From an uncultured Alphaproteobacteria bacterium (GTDB taxonomy: Bacteria > Pseudomonadota > Alphaproteobacteria > Rhizobiales > Hyphomicrobiaceae): a stretch of 6,684 nucleotides of DNA. This document shows positions 1 through 6,638 of the stretch, piece after piece. Location: NCBI GenBank assembly GCA_937950105.1, contig CALFEM010000571.1:1-6684 (forward strand). The letters are read 5' to 3'. Numbering within the stretch: the stretch's first letter is position 1; the number at the start of each line of letters is the position of its first letter. The notes below the pieces were generated by a model. It saw only the letters and a program-made list of their open reading frames with translations. It was not told the origin of the DNA and did no database searches. The position numbers and the translations under genes are program-made.

Positions 1-11
1 TCTTCAGATCT
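1..11. other. Probable Illumina adapter remnant at left contig end
   Basis: The first eleven bases read TCTTCAGATCT, which matches the end of the Illumina TruSeq adapter (TCTTCCGATCT) at 10 of 11 positions. Read on the minus strand it follows the trbI codons for ...GKYDNVV and gives RSE, whereas TrbI/VirB10 proteins usually continue with an A/S/T-(F/Y)-G-Q type sequence at this point. The break in protein similarity coincides with the start of the adapter-like bases. The other end of the window carries an exact adapter, which makes this reading likely. Eleven bases with one mismatch is not conclusive by itself. Confidence 0.65.
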
Positions 12-935
12 GACGACGTTGTCGTATTTTCCGATCAGGCGGGATCCCTGCGGAATAAGCAGGAACCGGCCCGAGACGGTATCGAAAATGTTCTCCGTGA
101 CCTGGGCGATGACGAAGCCCGGTAGATCGGAGTTGAGACCGGTGACGAGGCTCGCCGCGATGACCGTGCCGGCCATGAGCTGATACGGCGAGGTCGGCGT
201 CTGCAGGCCATGCGGATTGTAGACTTCCTTCTCGGGTCCGGATCGCAGGAAGGTCAGCTTGCGAAGTGCCTCGGTCGAGTCCGTGCCACCGGGCTCCAGA
301 TCACCCGCGGCAACACCGCGGCCGCGCTCGGCGGCGCGGAGCAGGGAAAGGGTCGTCGATGTTTCATCGAGTGCAACCGATCTCGAACGTGGAGGGACTG
401 CCGATCCCGAACTGTCTGCCGCGCTCTTCTGTTCCGCGCTCGTTTGCGGCGGCGCCTTCAATTGCAATCGGAAGAAGACCTGCGATTCCCGCGCCTGACC
501 GGCCATGCGCGCGAGGCGGGCTCGCTCCATCTGCTCCGCTTGATCGATCGGGTCGCCGCCAGCTTCGGTCAGGTGCGGGATTCCCGATGGCGGCCGTACC
601 GGCTCGGGTGGACGCTCTGGCCGCACGCCGTCGTAGGTCGCGGGCAGTCGCGCCAGACTTTCTGCGATCGGCTTGCTCTCGACATTGATGAGCTCACGCG
701 GCGTGCCGACCTGAAGCTTCGGCGGCTGCAGGGCGACCAGCACTAGGAAGGAAACGAGCAGCAGCACTAACGCCGCGCCGCCGAACACGACCTTGCGGTT
801 GATGCGCGTGACCGGCTGCGGCCGTGCGCGCAGCTCCAGGTTTTCCGGCGCCACCTTCGCAGTGTTGGGCTTCGGGGCCTCTGCGTTGGGCTGTTGGGCG
901 GATTCCGACTTCTTGTCCGGTTCGGTCTCGGTCAT
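12..935 (-). CDS. trbI: TrbI, VirB10-like conjugal transfer protein (C-terminus missing)
   Basis: Inner-membrane-anchored protein that spans the periplasm and joins the outer-membrane core of the mating channel (VirB10/TrbI family). Translating from the ATG at 935 gives 308 residues before the adapter-like bases. The order is a short charged, Pro-rich cytoplasmic segment (about 1-48); one membrane helix (about 50-69, VVFGGAALVLLLVSFLVLVA); a Pro-rich periplasmic linker containing LPATYDGV (about 98-105); and the start of the VirB10 beta-barrel domain, with YQLMAGTVIAASLVTGLNSDLPG and LLIPQGSRLIGKYDN (parts of longer conserved stretches). Family members are usually around 400 or more residues, so the last 100 or more are outside the window. 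The start overlaps the trbG stop as ATGA (932-935) and has a GGGAGA ribosome-binding site 7 nt upstream (943-948), so translation is probably coupled to trbG. The region 259-688 is open in several + frames, but those are shadows of this gene. Confidence 0.95.
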
Positions 936-1930
936 GAGCGCGTCTCCCGCCAGACGGCATCCGTGCGGATGATACGCACGACACGCTGCGGGGCCGTGCC
1001 GAGGCGCAGCTCGGCGGCGGCAAACAGCCGGTCGACGATGTAGGTCGTGCCGCGCACCCGATAGTTGACGAGCGCCGACTTGCCGTCCGGCCCGATCACG
1101 AACAGCGGCGGCGCTTCGCTCTGTGCGAGGCCGGACGGGAACTGGATGTAGACCTTGGCGCCATCGTCGAAGACCTGGCGCGGCTTCCACGGCGCGTCGC
1201 CCTCGATGCGATAGCGGAAGCGCAATTGATCGATGTTGACGCCACTGTCGGCAATCGAGGCCAGCGATGCGGCAGCTTCATCACGCTGCCGGCGCAATGA
1301 CACGAGCTCCGCAGCGGGATACGTCCACGACACTGAGGCCATGTACGTCTTGTCGCTCGACCGCATCTCGAGGTGATACGTGCGCCGGTCGGTCGTGATG
1401 ACGAGGTTGGTCTCGAGGTCGGCGCCGACCGGCTTCACCAGGATATGGACCTGGGCCTCCTTGCCCTCACCGCTGGTCGTGTCGCCGACAACCCATCGCA
1501 CCGTGTCGCCGGCCGAGACCGAGACGAGCTTTTCGCCGGCTTCGAGCGCGACATCCGTCACCTGGTTGACCGCGGCATAGAGCTGGTAGAGCGCGCCCTT
1601 GGTGTAGGGATAGACCTGGATGGCGTTGATGTAGCCGTCTTTCACCGGCTCGAAGCGCGCAGCGGCGTTCGCACCAGCCACACGTTCTGATGGCGAACGC
1701 GTATCCTTCTTGCCGGCCTCCTTGCCGACCGGCTTGAGCTGGCCGGGAAGGGGAAGCGGCGTCGGCACTTCCACATAGCGGACGGGCAGCTTCGGATCGG
1801 GCTCGCGCTGTGCAGCCGCCATCGCCGCGCTGTCGAAGATCGGGATCTCGGGCACCTTGATGTTGGTGGCGCAGGCGCCGAGGCTGCCCGACGTCACCAC
1901 GACAATCGTGAGATTGCGCAGCTTGCTCAT
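932..1930 (-). CDS. trbG: TrbG, VirB9-like outer-membrane core lipoprotein
   Basis: Component of the periplasmic/outer-membrane core complex of the Trb channel, partner of TrbI (VirB9/CagX family). The protein has 332 residues. It opens with a lipoprotein signal: charged start, hydrophobic stretch LTIVVVTSGS, lipobox LGAC with Cys20 as likely acylation site, so outer-membrane anchoring is expected. A Pro-rich region follows (about 50-65, VEVPTPLPLPGQ). Next comes the N-terminal VirB9 domain (INAIQVYPYTKGALYQLYAAVNQVTDVALEAGE... to VSWTYP) and the C-terminal domain (FRYRIEGDAPWKPRQVFDDG.. IQFPSG.. PPLFVIGPDGK.. YIVDRLFAAAELRLG), both typical of the family. The reading frame stays open upstream to 2260, but that extension lies over trbF. 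The ATG at 1930 is chosen because it begins the signal peptide, overlaps the trbF stop as ATGA, and has a GGAGAG site (1936-1941) 5 nt upstream. Full length for the family and intact. Confidence 0.96.
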   Translation of the reverse strand: MSKLRNLTIVVVTSGSLGACATNIKVPEIPIFDSAAMAAAQREPDPKLPVRYVEVPTPLPLPGQLKPVGKEAGKKDTRSPSERVAGANAAARFEPVKDGYINAIQVYPYTKGALYQLYAAVNQVTDVALEAGEKLVSVSAGDTVRWVVGDTTSGEGKEAQVHILVKPVGADLETNLVITTDRRTYHLEMRSSDKTYMASVSWTYPAAELVSLRRQRDEAAASLASIADSGVNIDQLRFRYRIEGDAPWKPRQVFDDGAKVYIQFPSGLAQSEAPPLFVIGPDGKSALVNYRVRGTTYIVDRLFAAAELRLGTAPQRVVRIIRTDAVWRETRS

Positions 1931-2625
1931 TTGGACTCTCCGGTGGTGACGTCTTGCGACCAGTTGAAGGCGTGCACGTAGATGCCGAGCGGGTTCTTTC
2001 TGACGGCGTCGACGGTTCGCGGTGGGGTGATGACAATGGAGAAGAGGCCCGTGAGGCGCTTGGTGTCCCTCACCGCCCCGCCCTCGAACGTGCGCTCCAG
2101 CCAGCGCACCTGGAACGAGGTGTCCGAGGCGCGCACCACGCTCGTCACCTCGACGGCGACAGTCTGCCGGCCGACGCGCGAGAAAGGATCGATCTCGCGC
2201 GCGTACTCGTTGAGCGTGACCGCGGCCTTGTCGGTGACGACGTCGTAGGCCTTCAGCCAATTCTGCCGGACGACGACGGGATCGATTGACAGTGCGCGCA
2301 CATGCTCGACGAAGCGCGCCAGGTGAAAGGCGATATGCGCATCGCTCGGCGTGTAGGTCTCACCCGCCGGGCCGACGGCACGCGTCCCACCGCGCGAATC
2401 CACCTCGACGATGTAGGGCACCACCGCGCCGGTTCGCCCGATCCAGAGCAGGACGGCTGCCAGCAGCAAAGAGAGTCCGAGGCTCCCGACGGCCATCAGC
2501 CGCCAGTTGGCCGCCTGCACGCGCGCACTGCCGATCCGTTCGTCCCAGGCCTGCGCGGCTTTCTGGTAGGGCGTCACCGGTTCCGGTGTCTCGCCATAGC
2601 GCAAGGTCGATCGCTTGAACGACAT
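1927..2625 (-). CDS. trbF: TrbF, VirB8-like conjugal transfer protein
   Basis: Inner-membrane assembly factor of the mating-pair apparatus (VirB8/TrbF family), thought to nucleate channel assembly through its periplasmic domain. The protein has 232 residues. It has a short cytoplasmic head with the family-typical YGETPEPVTPYQKAAQAWDERIG (about 10-32), one membrane helix (about 43-62, LMAVGSLGLSLLLAAVLLWI), then the periplasmic VirB8 domain beginning VVPYIVEVDSRG and including AREIDPFSRVGRQTVAVEV, FQVRWLERTFEGG and LTGLFSIVITPPRTVDAVRKNPLGIYVHAFNWSQD. The frame is open upstream to 2760. The ATG at 2625 is preferred because it fits the family N-terminus and has a GGGGGAG ribosome-binding site (2631-2637) 5 nt upstream. 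It lies 11 bp after trbL and overlaps trbG by ATGA. Complete. Confidence 0.96.
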   Translation of the reverse strand: MSFKRSTLRYGETPEPVTPYQKAAQAWDERIGSARVQAANWRLMAVGSLGLSLLLAAVLLWIGRTGAVVPYIVEVDSRGGTRAVGPAGETYTPSDAHIAFHLARFVEHVRALSIDPVVVRQNWLKAYDVVTDKAAVTLNEYAREIDPFSRVGRQTVAVEVTSVVRASDTSFQVRWLERTFEGGAVRDTKRLTGLFSIVITPPRTVDAVRKNPLGIYVHAFNWSQDVTTGESK

Positions 2626-2630
2626 GGTTG

Positions 2631-2637
2631 CTCCCCC
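2631..2637 (-). promoter_or_regulatory. Ribosome-binding site deciding the trbF start
   Basis: On the minus strand GGGGGAG lies 5 nt before the ATG at 2625 and shares one base with the trbL stop codon (TAG, 2637-2639). It supports the start at 2625 rather than the longer open frame reaching into trbL. Confidence 0.75.
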
Positions 2638-3926
2638 TATGACTTGTTCTTGAGATCCGGGCCGCTGCTCATGCCGGCGCGGTCGCCGTCCCGCAGCGCG
2701 TGCGCCGCCATCATTCCGGCCTGCGTCATGCGCTGCCGGCGGGCCATGCTCTGCGCCCAAGCCGGTGGACCGGATGCCGGCGCGCCGCCCCCCGAAGCAT
2801 TGCCATCGGGACCTTTGTCGCCGGCGTCTCCCGACGGCGCCGCATCGCGGTATCCCTGCGCGGCGCCATGGCGATAGGCATTGCGCACCGGCGCCGTTGC
2901 CGATGACGCCATGCGCGAGACCGGTCCGGAGACGGTCGCCTTTGCGACGCCGGCAACACCGCCTGCCTCATAGGCCGCACCGACGCGTCCCGAGAGCGAC
3001 GCGGCCGACTTGATCGCACCACCGGCCGTGCGGCCCGCCAAACGCGCCGCGCCTGCGGTCGCAATGCCGCCCGCAACCGCCGTCCCACCAAGTGCAGCCG
3101 TCGTCGCAACCGCGGCGCCGGCCCCCAACTGCGGTGCACCGGTGATCAGACCGGCGGCGATGCCGGGCACGAAGATCGCAAGGCCGAAGACGGCGATGGC
3201 GCCGAGAATGCAGGAGGCCGCCTGCGTCAGCGTCACCTCGCCGGTCGGTCGCATCACGGTGCCGAAGATCGACGAACCGATGCCGACCACGATAGCCAGC
3301 ACCATGAGTTTGATGCCCGACGAGATCACATTGCCCAGCACCCGCTCGGCGAGAAACGCCGTGTGACCGAACAAGGCGAACGGCACCAGCACGAATCCCG
3401 CGAGCACCGTCAGTTTGAACTCAATGATGGTGATGAAAAGCTGGACCGACAGCACGAAGAAGGCGAGCAGCACGATCACCCAGGCCAGCATCAGCACCGC
3501 GATCGTCACGAAGTTGGAAAAGAACGTCGTGATGCCGATGAGCTCGCCGGCCTTCTCCAACAGCGGCTTCGAGGCCGTGAAGCCCGTCGAGGCCACAAAC
3601 CCTGGCCGCATCAGATCAGCCGATGTCAGCGACGTCCCCGTTGCCTTCAATCCCAATCCCGCGAACGACTGGAAGATGATGTCGGCCAGGCTCTGAAAAT
3701 TCGACAGCAGCAGCGCGAAGAAGCCGACGTACAGCACCTTGCGGATGAGCTGCGCGATGACATTGTCCTCACCCATCAGCGCCCAGAACAAACCGGCAAG
3801 CGTGATGTCGATCGCAATCAGGATGCTCGTCAGGAACGCCACGTCGCCGGCGAGCAGACCGAATCCGCTGTCGATGTAACGGCTGAATGTCGCCGTGAAC
3901 TGGTCAATGATCGCCAAGTCGTCCAT
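2637..3926 (-). CDS. trbL: TrbL, VirB6-like inner-membrane channel protein
   Basis: Polytopic inner-membrane protein of the Trb secretion channel (TrbL/VirB6 family), through which the transferred strand is thought to cross the inner membrane. The protein has 429 residues. The start MDDLAIIDQFTATFSRYIDSGFGLL is typical. Hydrophobic segments lie at about 31-50, 62-80, 137-168, 171-190, 206-224 and 236-260, including FELK-like IIEFKLTVLAGFVLVPFALFG (about 168-187). After these comes a long Ala/Gly-rich low-complexity tail (about 265-390) that ends in a conserved-looking terminal piece, PPAWAQSMARRQRMTQAGMMAAHALRDGD (about 387-415). The ATG at 3926 is the only start in this frame after an upstream TAA (3981-3983). 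A GGAG lies 12 nt upstream (3939-3942), a rather long spacing. It follows the 350-bp spacer after trbJ and precedes trbF by 11 bp. Complete; length is within the family range. Confidence 0.96.
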   Translation of the reverse strand: MDDLAIIDQFTATFSRYIDSGFGLLAGDVAFLTSILIAIDITLAGLFWALMGEDNVIAQLIRKVLYVGFFALLLSNFQSLADIIFQSFAGLGLKATGTSLTSADLMRPGFVASTGFTASKPLLEKAGELIGITTFFSNFVTIAVLMLAWVIVLLAFFVLSVQLFITIIEFKLTVLAGFVLVPFALFGHTAFLAERVLGNVISSGIKLMVLAIVVGIGSSIFGTVMRPTGEVTLTQAASCILGAIAVFGLAIFVPGIAAGLITGAPQLGAGAAVATTAALGGTAVAGGIATAGAARLAGRTAGGAIKSAASLSGRVGAAYEAGGVAGVAKATVSGPVSRMASSATAPVRNAYRHGAAQGYRDAAPSGDAGDKGPDGNASGGGAPASGPPAWAQSMARRQRMTQAGMMAAHALRDGDRAGMSSGPDLKNKS

Positions 3927-3951
3927 GCGGGTTTCGAGCTCCGGGCAAGGC

Positions 3952-3966
3952 TCCGCCGTCGGCGGA
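3952..3966. repeat. Short inverted repeat upstream of trbL
   Basis: TCCGCC and GGCGGA (6-bp perfect arms) flank a 3-nt loop. On the trbL transcript this small GC hairpin would sit just 5' of the GGAG presumed ribosome-binding site (3939-3942). Short GC-rich dyads are common by chance at this base composition, so function is uncertain. Confidence 0.35.
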
Positions 3967-3991
3967 AATCGCGTTCGCCGTTACGTGGTCG

Positions 3992-4102
3992 TCAGGGGTG
4001 AAGTGTCATGCCGCGGCGAATATCATCGTCGTCGCCGGCCGCTGTGGTGTCGCTGCGCGAGCGGGCTGCCGCCCGCGCCCGCTTGAGGGACGTGTCCCTC
4101 AA
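3992..4102 (-). CDS. Possible 36-residue ORF with TTG start in the trbJ-trbL spacer
   Basis: A strong ribosome-binding-site-like AAGGAGGG lies a few bases before a TTG at 4102. The frame runs 36 codons to a TGA at 3992-3994 and encodes a charged peptide: an Arg/Ala-rich front, an Asp run (GDDDD) and the end MTLHP. The TTG overlaps the TGA stop (4099-4101) of another short frame. There is no signal peptide or membrane segment, so it does not look like TrbK, and I recognise no family. The start codon sits inside the palindrome at 4083-4102, which could hide it in the mRNA. Only the ribosome-binding site argues for translation; chance is quite possible. Confidence 0.2.
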   Translation of the reverse strand: MRDTSLKRARAAARSRSDTTAAGDDDDIRRGMTLHP

Positions 4103-4280
4103 ACTCCCTCCTTTTTAGATATCGCAAGAGACGGTTGGTCCGGCTGGCCCGCACTCGCGCATAGTGATGCAAGCGGTTCCGCCGACTGGGGTGCGGGCGG
4201 CGCATAAAGCATGTCGCCGACATCGCTCGGCGCCGCGAAGCGAATAGTGCTCGTTCCATTTCAATTTCTCCCGTTCTCAT
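4023..4280 (-). CDS. Doubtful 85-residue ORF overlapping the trbJ stop (ATGA)
   Basis: The ATG at 4280 overlaps the trbJ TGA as ATGA, the same joint used at trbF/trbG and trbG/trbI, and a second in-frame ATG at 4259 is preceded by GGGAGA. The product would have 85 residues, with roughly one in four being arginine and no hydrophobic helix, lipobox or recognisable motif. Such composition is typical of a wrong-frame reading of GC-rich DNA. It is listed because its position is that of trbK and its start geometry fits the operon, but I regard it as more likely non-coding or the remains of a broken gene. Confidence 0.2.
   Translation of the reverse strand: MRTGEIEMERALFASRRRAMSATCFMRRPHPSRRNRLHHYARVRASRTNRLLRYLKRREFEGHVPQAGAGGSPLAQRHHSGRRRR
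4060..4083. repeat. GC-rich hairpin next to the spacer palindrome
   Basis: AGCGGGC (4060-4066) pairs with GCCCGCT (4077-4083) across a 10-nt spacer. Alternatively GCGGGC (4061-4066) pairs with GCCCGC (4071-4076) around a TGCC tetraloop. The two folds are mutually exclusive. The repeat abuts the 4083-4102 palindrome, giving two adjacent potential stem-loops in the trbJ-trbL transcript. No U-tract follows on the minus strand, so it is not a classic intrinsic terminator for the operon. Confidence 0.5.
4083..4102. repeat. Perfect 9-bp-arm palindrome in the trbJ-trbL spacer
   Basis: TTGAGGGAC - GT - GTCCCTCAA: two perfect 9-base arms around a 2-base centre. As DNA this has the form of an operator for a dimeric regulator. 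As RNA on the operon strand it would form a stem-loop directly after an AAGGAGGG sequence. On the + strand a run of five T's begins 9 bases after the dyad (4112-4116), too far for a good intrinsic terminator, and no + strand gene would need one. No known operator was recognised. Confidence 0.6.
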
Positions 4281-5044
4281 CGACTTGCCGAATATCCGGC
4301 CCCCGTACCGACAAAGGACTTGAAGCGCTGACGGGCTTCGTCCTCGGTGGCGAGATCGCGGGCACGGCTGACGGTTTCGGCGCGGTGTTGCGCGGCGAGC
4401 AGTCCTTGCAGCGTGAGGGACTGCTTGACGGCGAGGCTGGTGAGCTCGTTGCCGGCCTGGGTGGCTTCGAGCGCGCCGGCGGCGTTGCGGGATCGCGTCA
4501 TGGCATCGCCGAGCAGGCGTGTGTCAGTCTCGATGCCGTCGGCGATCTGGCCTTGCAGGAGGGCAGCGCGTTTGAGGCCGGCGTATTCCTCGTCCCATCG
4601 GGTTTTGGCATTGCGCAATACATCATCCGACGAGAGCGCGGCCGAGACTTGCGACGGGAACAGGCGTTCGTAGGTGTTTTGCGTCTCCTGAAGTTTCAGC
4701 GCGATGCCGTTGCCGGCACGGAGCTGGGATTGGATGTCGGTCAGGGTGCGCTGGAGATCAGGAGAGAGTGTGCCGCCGAGGCGCATGAGGTTCTGATCCA
4801 TCCGCAGGATCATCTGCGCCTGGTTCTGGAGGGTGCGGACCTGGTTGTTGATCTGCTCGAGCGCACGGGCTGCCGACAGCAGATTCTGCTGGTAGTTCGC
4901 AGGATCGAACACGGTCAGTGCGTGCGCGCCGGGTGGAAGGGCAGTGCTGGTCAGCAGTGCCAGTGTGAGCGCGGTGATAACCCCGCGAGCCGCCCGTCGG
5001 CGGGCGGCGCGGTTGGGTTTGGCCGCTAAGGGGAAGAGCGCCAA
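4277..5044 (-). CDS. trbJ: TrbJ, VirB5-like secreted conjugal transfer protein
   Basis: Periplasmic/minor-pilus component of the Trb apparatus (TrbJ, VirB5-like). Its frame is continuous with trbE, with no stop between them, so the start is uncertain. The TTG at 5044 is the best in-frame start I can find near the expected place; no convincing ribosome-binding site precedes it. From there the protein has 255 residues. It has a long Arg-rich n-region (KPNRAARRRAARG, about 9-21), a hydrophobic core (VITALTLALLTSTAL, 22-36) and a likely signal-peptidase site AHA|L after residue 42. The mature start LTVFDPANYQQNLLSAARALEQINNQVRTLQNQAQMI is the family signature. The rest is mostly helical, Gln/Ala-rich (LQETQNTYERLFPSQVSAALSS.., AVKQSLTLQGLLAAQHRAE), as expected. 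It ends at TGA 4277-4279. A missing stop could reflect a true TrbE-TrbJ fusion or a one-base sequence error (see findings). Confidence 0.85.
   Translation of the reverse strand: MALFPLAAKPNRAARRRAARGVITALTLALLTSTALPPGAHALTVFDPANYQQNLLSAARALEQINNQVRTLQNQAQMILRMDQNLMRLGGTLSPDLQRTLTDIQSQLRAGNGIALKLQETQNTYERLFPSQVSAALSSDDVLRNAKTRWDEEYAGLKRAALLQGQIADGIETDTRLLGDAMTRSRNAAGALEATQAGNELTSLAVKQSLTLQGLLAAQHRAETVSRARDLATEDEARQRFKSFVGTGAGYSASR
4989..5008. repeat. Strong GC hairpin inside the trbJ signal-peptide coding region
   Basis: GCCGCCCG (4989-4996) and CGGGCGGC (5001-5008) form perfect 8-bp arms with a 4-nt loop. The repeat encodes the Arg-rich n-region of TrbJ, about 34 nt after the candidate TTG start at 5044, close enough to affect translation of trbJ. 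It may simply follow from Ala/Arg codons in GC-rich DNA. Confidence 0.5.
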
Positions 5045-6638
5045 TCGTTGCCGTAGATCGTCGTCGCTTGATGTGGCGGTTCCGGGTTCGGGTTCTCTTC
5101 CCCTTTCCGGCGCATCTGGCTGTAATGCCGACGGCGTCGCCGGGATGCGCGGCAACGGTGGCGGCGTAGACCGAGGACGTGGTGCGCCGGGGAACGATAA
5201 GAGCAGGTCGGCTGCCCAATCGAGACATTTGGCGCGTAGGAAGGCGTCGGCGAAGCGCGCGTCTGGCGATTCCGCGATGACGCGATCGATGAGTTTCTGG
5301 TCGTCGGGCGACGATGCTGCTGTGAATGCCAGCGCCACCGGGCCGAGCCCAAGCTCGAACAGCCGATTGCCTTGTGCGGACTGCACGTAATAGTCGCGTT
5401 TGGGCGTCGCGAGACCGAGGATCTCGATCTGGCGGCCATTGAGTCCGAAGCGCTCGTAGACGCTTCGCATCTGCGGTTCGAGCGCGCGATCATTGGGCAG
5501 GAAGATTCGCGTCGGGCAGCTTTCGATGAGCGCTGGTGCAATCGCCGATCGCTCGATGTCGGCGAGCGATTGAGTGGCGAACAGCACGGCGACGTTCTTC
5601 TTGCGCAAGGTCTTGAGCCATTCGCGGATCCGAGCAGCGAACATCGGCTCGTCGAGAAACGTCCAAGCCTCGTCGAGCACGAGCAGCGTCGGCCGGCCGC
5701 CGAAGCGGGCCTCAAGCCGATGGAACAGGTACGTGAGCACAGGCGGGATCAGCCGCTTGTGCTGCATGAGCGGCTCCATCTCCACATCCAGCACATCACT
5801 CAGGGAGAGATTCTCGCTCGCGCCATCGAGCAGGTGACCGTAGGGGCCTTCGAGCGTGTAGGGCGCCAGCGCTTGGCTCAAGGCACTCGACTGCACGAGC
5901 ACGGCGAGGCCGGTCAGCGTGCGTTCCGCCTTTGGCGCCGAGGCGAGGCTCTTCAAGGCCGTCCACAACGCATCCTTGATTTCTGGCGTGATGGAGACGC
6001 CCTCGTTGGTCACGAGGCCGCTGACCCATTCGAGTGCGAACGCGAGCTCGCCAGGCTCGTCGATGCGCGCCAACGGCTGCAAGGACAGTGTGCCCTCGAG
6101 GCCAAGCTCGATGCTCTCGCCGCCCATGGCGAGCGATGCCGCACGCGCCGAGCGGCCACGATCGAAGATCGCGACCTGGGCGCCGATGAAGCGACGGAAC
6201 TGCATGGCCAGCAGGGAGAGCAGCACGGACTTGCCGGAGCCGGTCGGACCGACGACGAAGGCATGCCCGACATCGCCGCTGTGCAGATCCAGGCGGAAGG
6301 GCGTGGCGCCTCGCGTCTCCGTCATCATCAGCGGCGGCGCATCGAGATGCCGATTCTTCTCCGGACCGGCCCACACCGCCGACACCGGCATCATGTGCGC
6401 GAGGTTCAGCGTGTGCACGATCGGCTGGCGCACGTTGGCATAAGGGTTACCGGGCAACGAACCGAGCCACGCCTCGACGGCATTGAGCGTCTCGCGGATG
6501 GTCGTGAAGCCGCGCCCGTTGATGATCCGCTCCAATGCCAGCAGCTTCTCGTCGGCGCGCTTGGGATCGGCATCGCCGACAACGAGCGTCGTCGTCAGGT
6601 AACCAAAAGCAACATCATCGGCCCCGAGCTCCTGCAGC
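5045..6638 (-). CDS. trbE: TrbE, VirB4-like conjugation ATPase (N-terminus missing)
   Basis: Cytoplasmic, membrane-associated AAA+-type ATPase that powers assembly and substrate transfer in the Trb system (TrbE/VirB4/CagE family). About 531 residues of an expected 800 or so are present; the N-terminal part lies beyond the adapter junction at 6638/6639. Reading begins LQELGADDVAFGYLTTTLVVGDAD, followed by ALERIINGRGFTTIRETLNAVEAWLGSLPGN, family-typical central sequence. The Walker A motif GPTGSGKS is encoded at 6227-6250. Walker B is LLVLDEA followed by WTFLDEP, with the acidic pair DE; further on VLFATQSLADIERS carries the ATQS motif. A ...FGLNGRQIEILG.. PKRDYYVQS.. LFELGLGPVALAF stretch matches the family C-terminus. 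The ATG-like start at 6535 is really an internal TTG and is not the gene start. The end is uncertain: the frame passes without a stop into trbJ through a Pro-rich tail (about 5100-5200), so 5045 is a working boundary. Confidence 0.95.

Larger units (their letters stand above)
3927..4276. other. Spacer between trbJ and trbL, no recognised gene (trbK position)
   Basis: These 350 bases separate trbJ from trbL, whereas the other gene joints in the window overlap or are 11 bp apart. In related trb operons this place holds trbK, a small entry-exclusion (lipo)protein. I translated the minus strand in three frames and found no signal peptide, lipobox or membrane segment that would mark a TrbK. The frames present are short: 85 codons from 4280, 37 codons from 4212, and 36 codons from a TTG at 4102. 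The first is about a quarter arginine, which looks like non-coding sequence. The spacer holds a perfect palindrome (4083-4102) and GC-rich hairpins (4060-4083, 3952-3966). The part at about 4103-4280 looks less GC-rich than its surroundings. It may be a decayed gene, a regulatory leader, or a small inserted element. Confidence 0.6.

Noticed and set aside
2626..2760. N-terminal extension of trbF into trbL
   Set aside because: The extra residues are a wrong-frame reading of the trbL tail; the ATG at 2625 has a good ribosome-binding site and the family N-terminus.
4083..4116. Intrinsic terminator on the + strand (dyad plus T run)
   Set aside because: The five T's begin 9 bases after the stem and no gene on the + strand would use it.
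4211..5029. + strand open frame of 272 codons opposite trbJ
   Set aside because: It is the antisense shadow of the trbJ and trbE tail codons, with no ribosome-binding site or domain. The minus frame carries a signal peptide and the TrbJ signature.
6533..6535. Start of trbE at 6535
   Set aside because: The codon is an internal TTG; clear TrbE sequence (GYLTTTLVVGDAD...) continues upstream to the adapter junction, so the gene start is outside the window.
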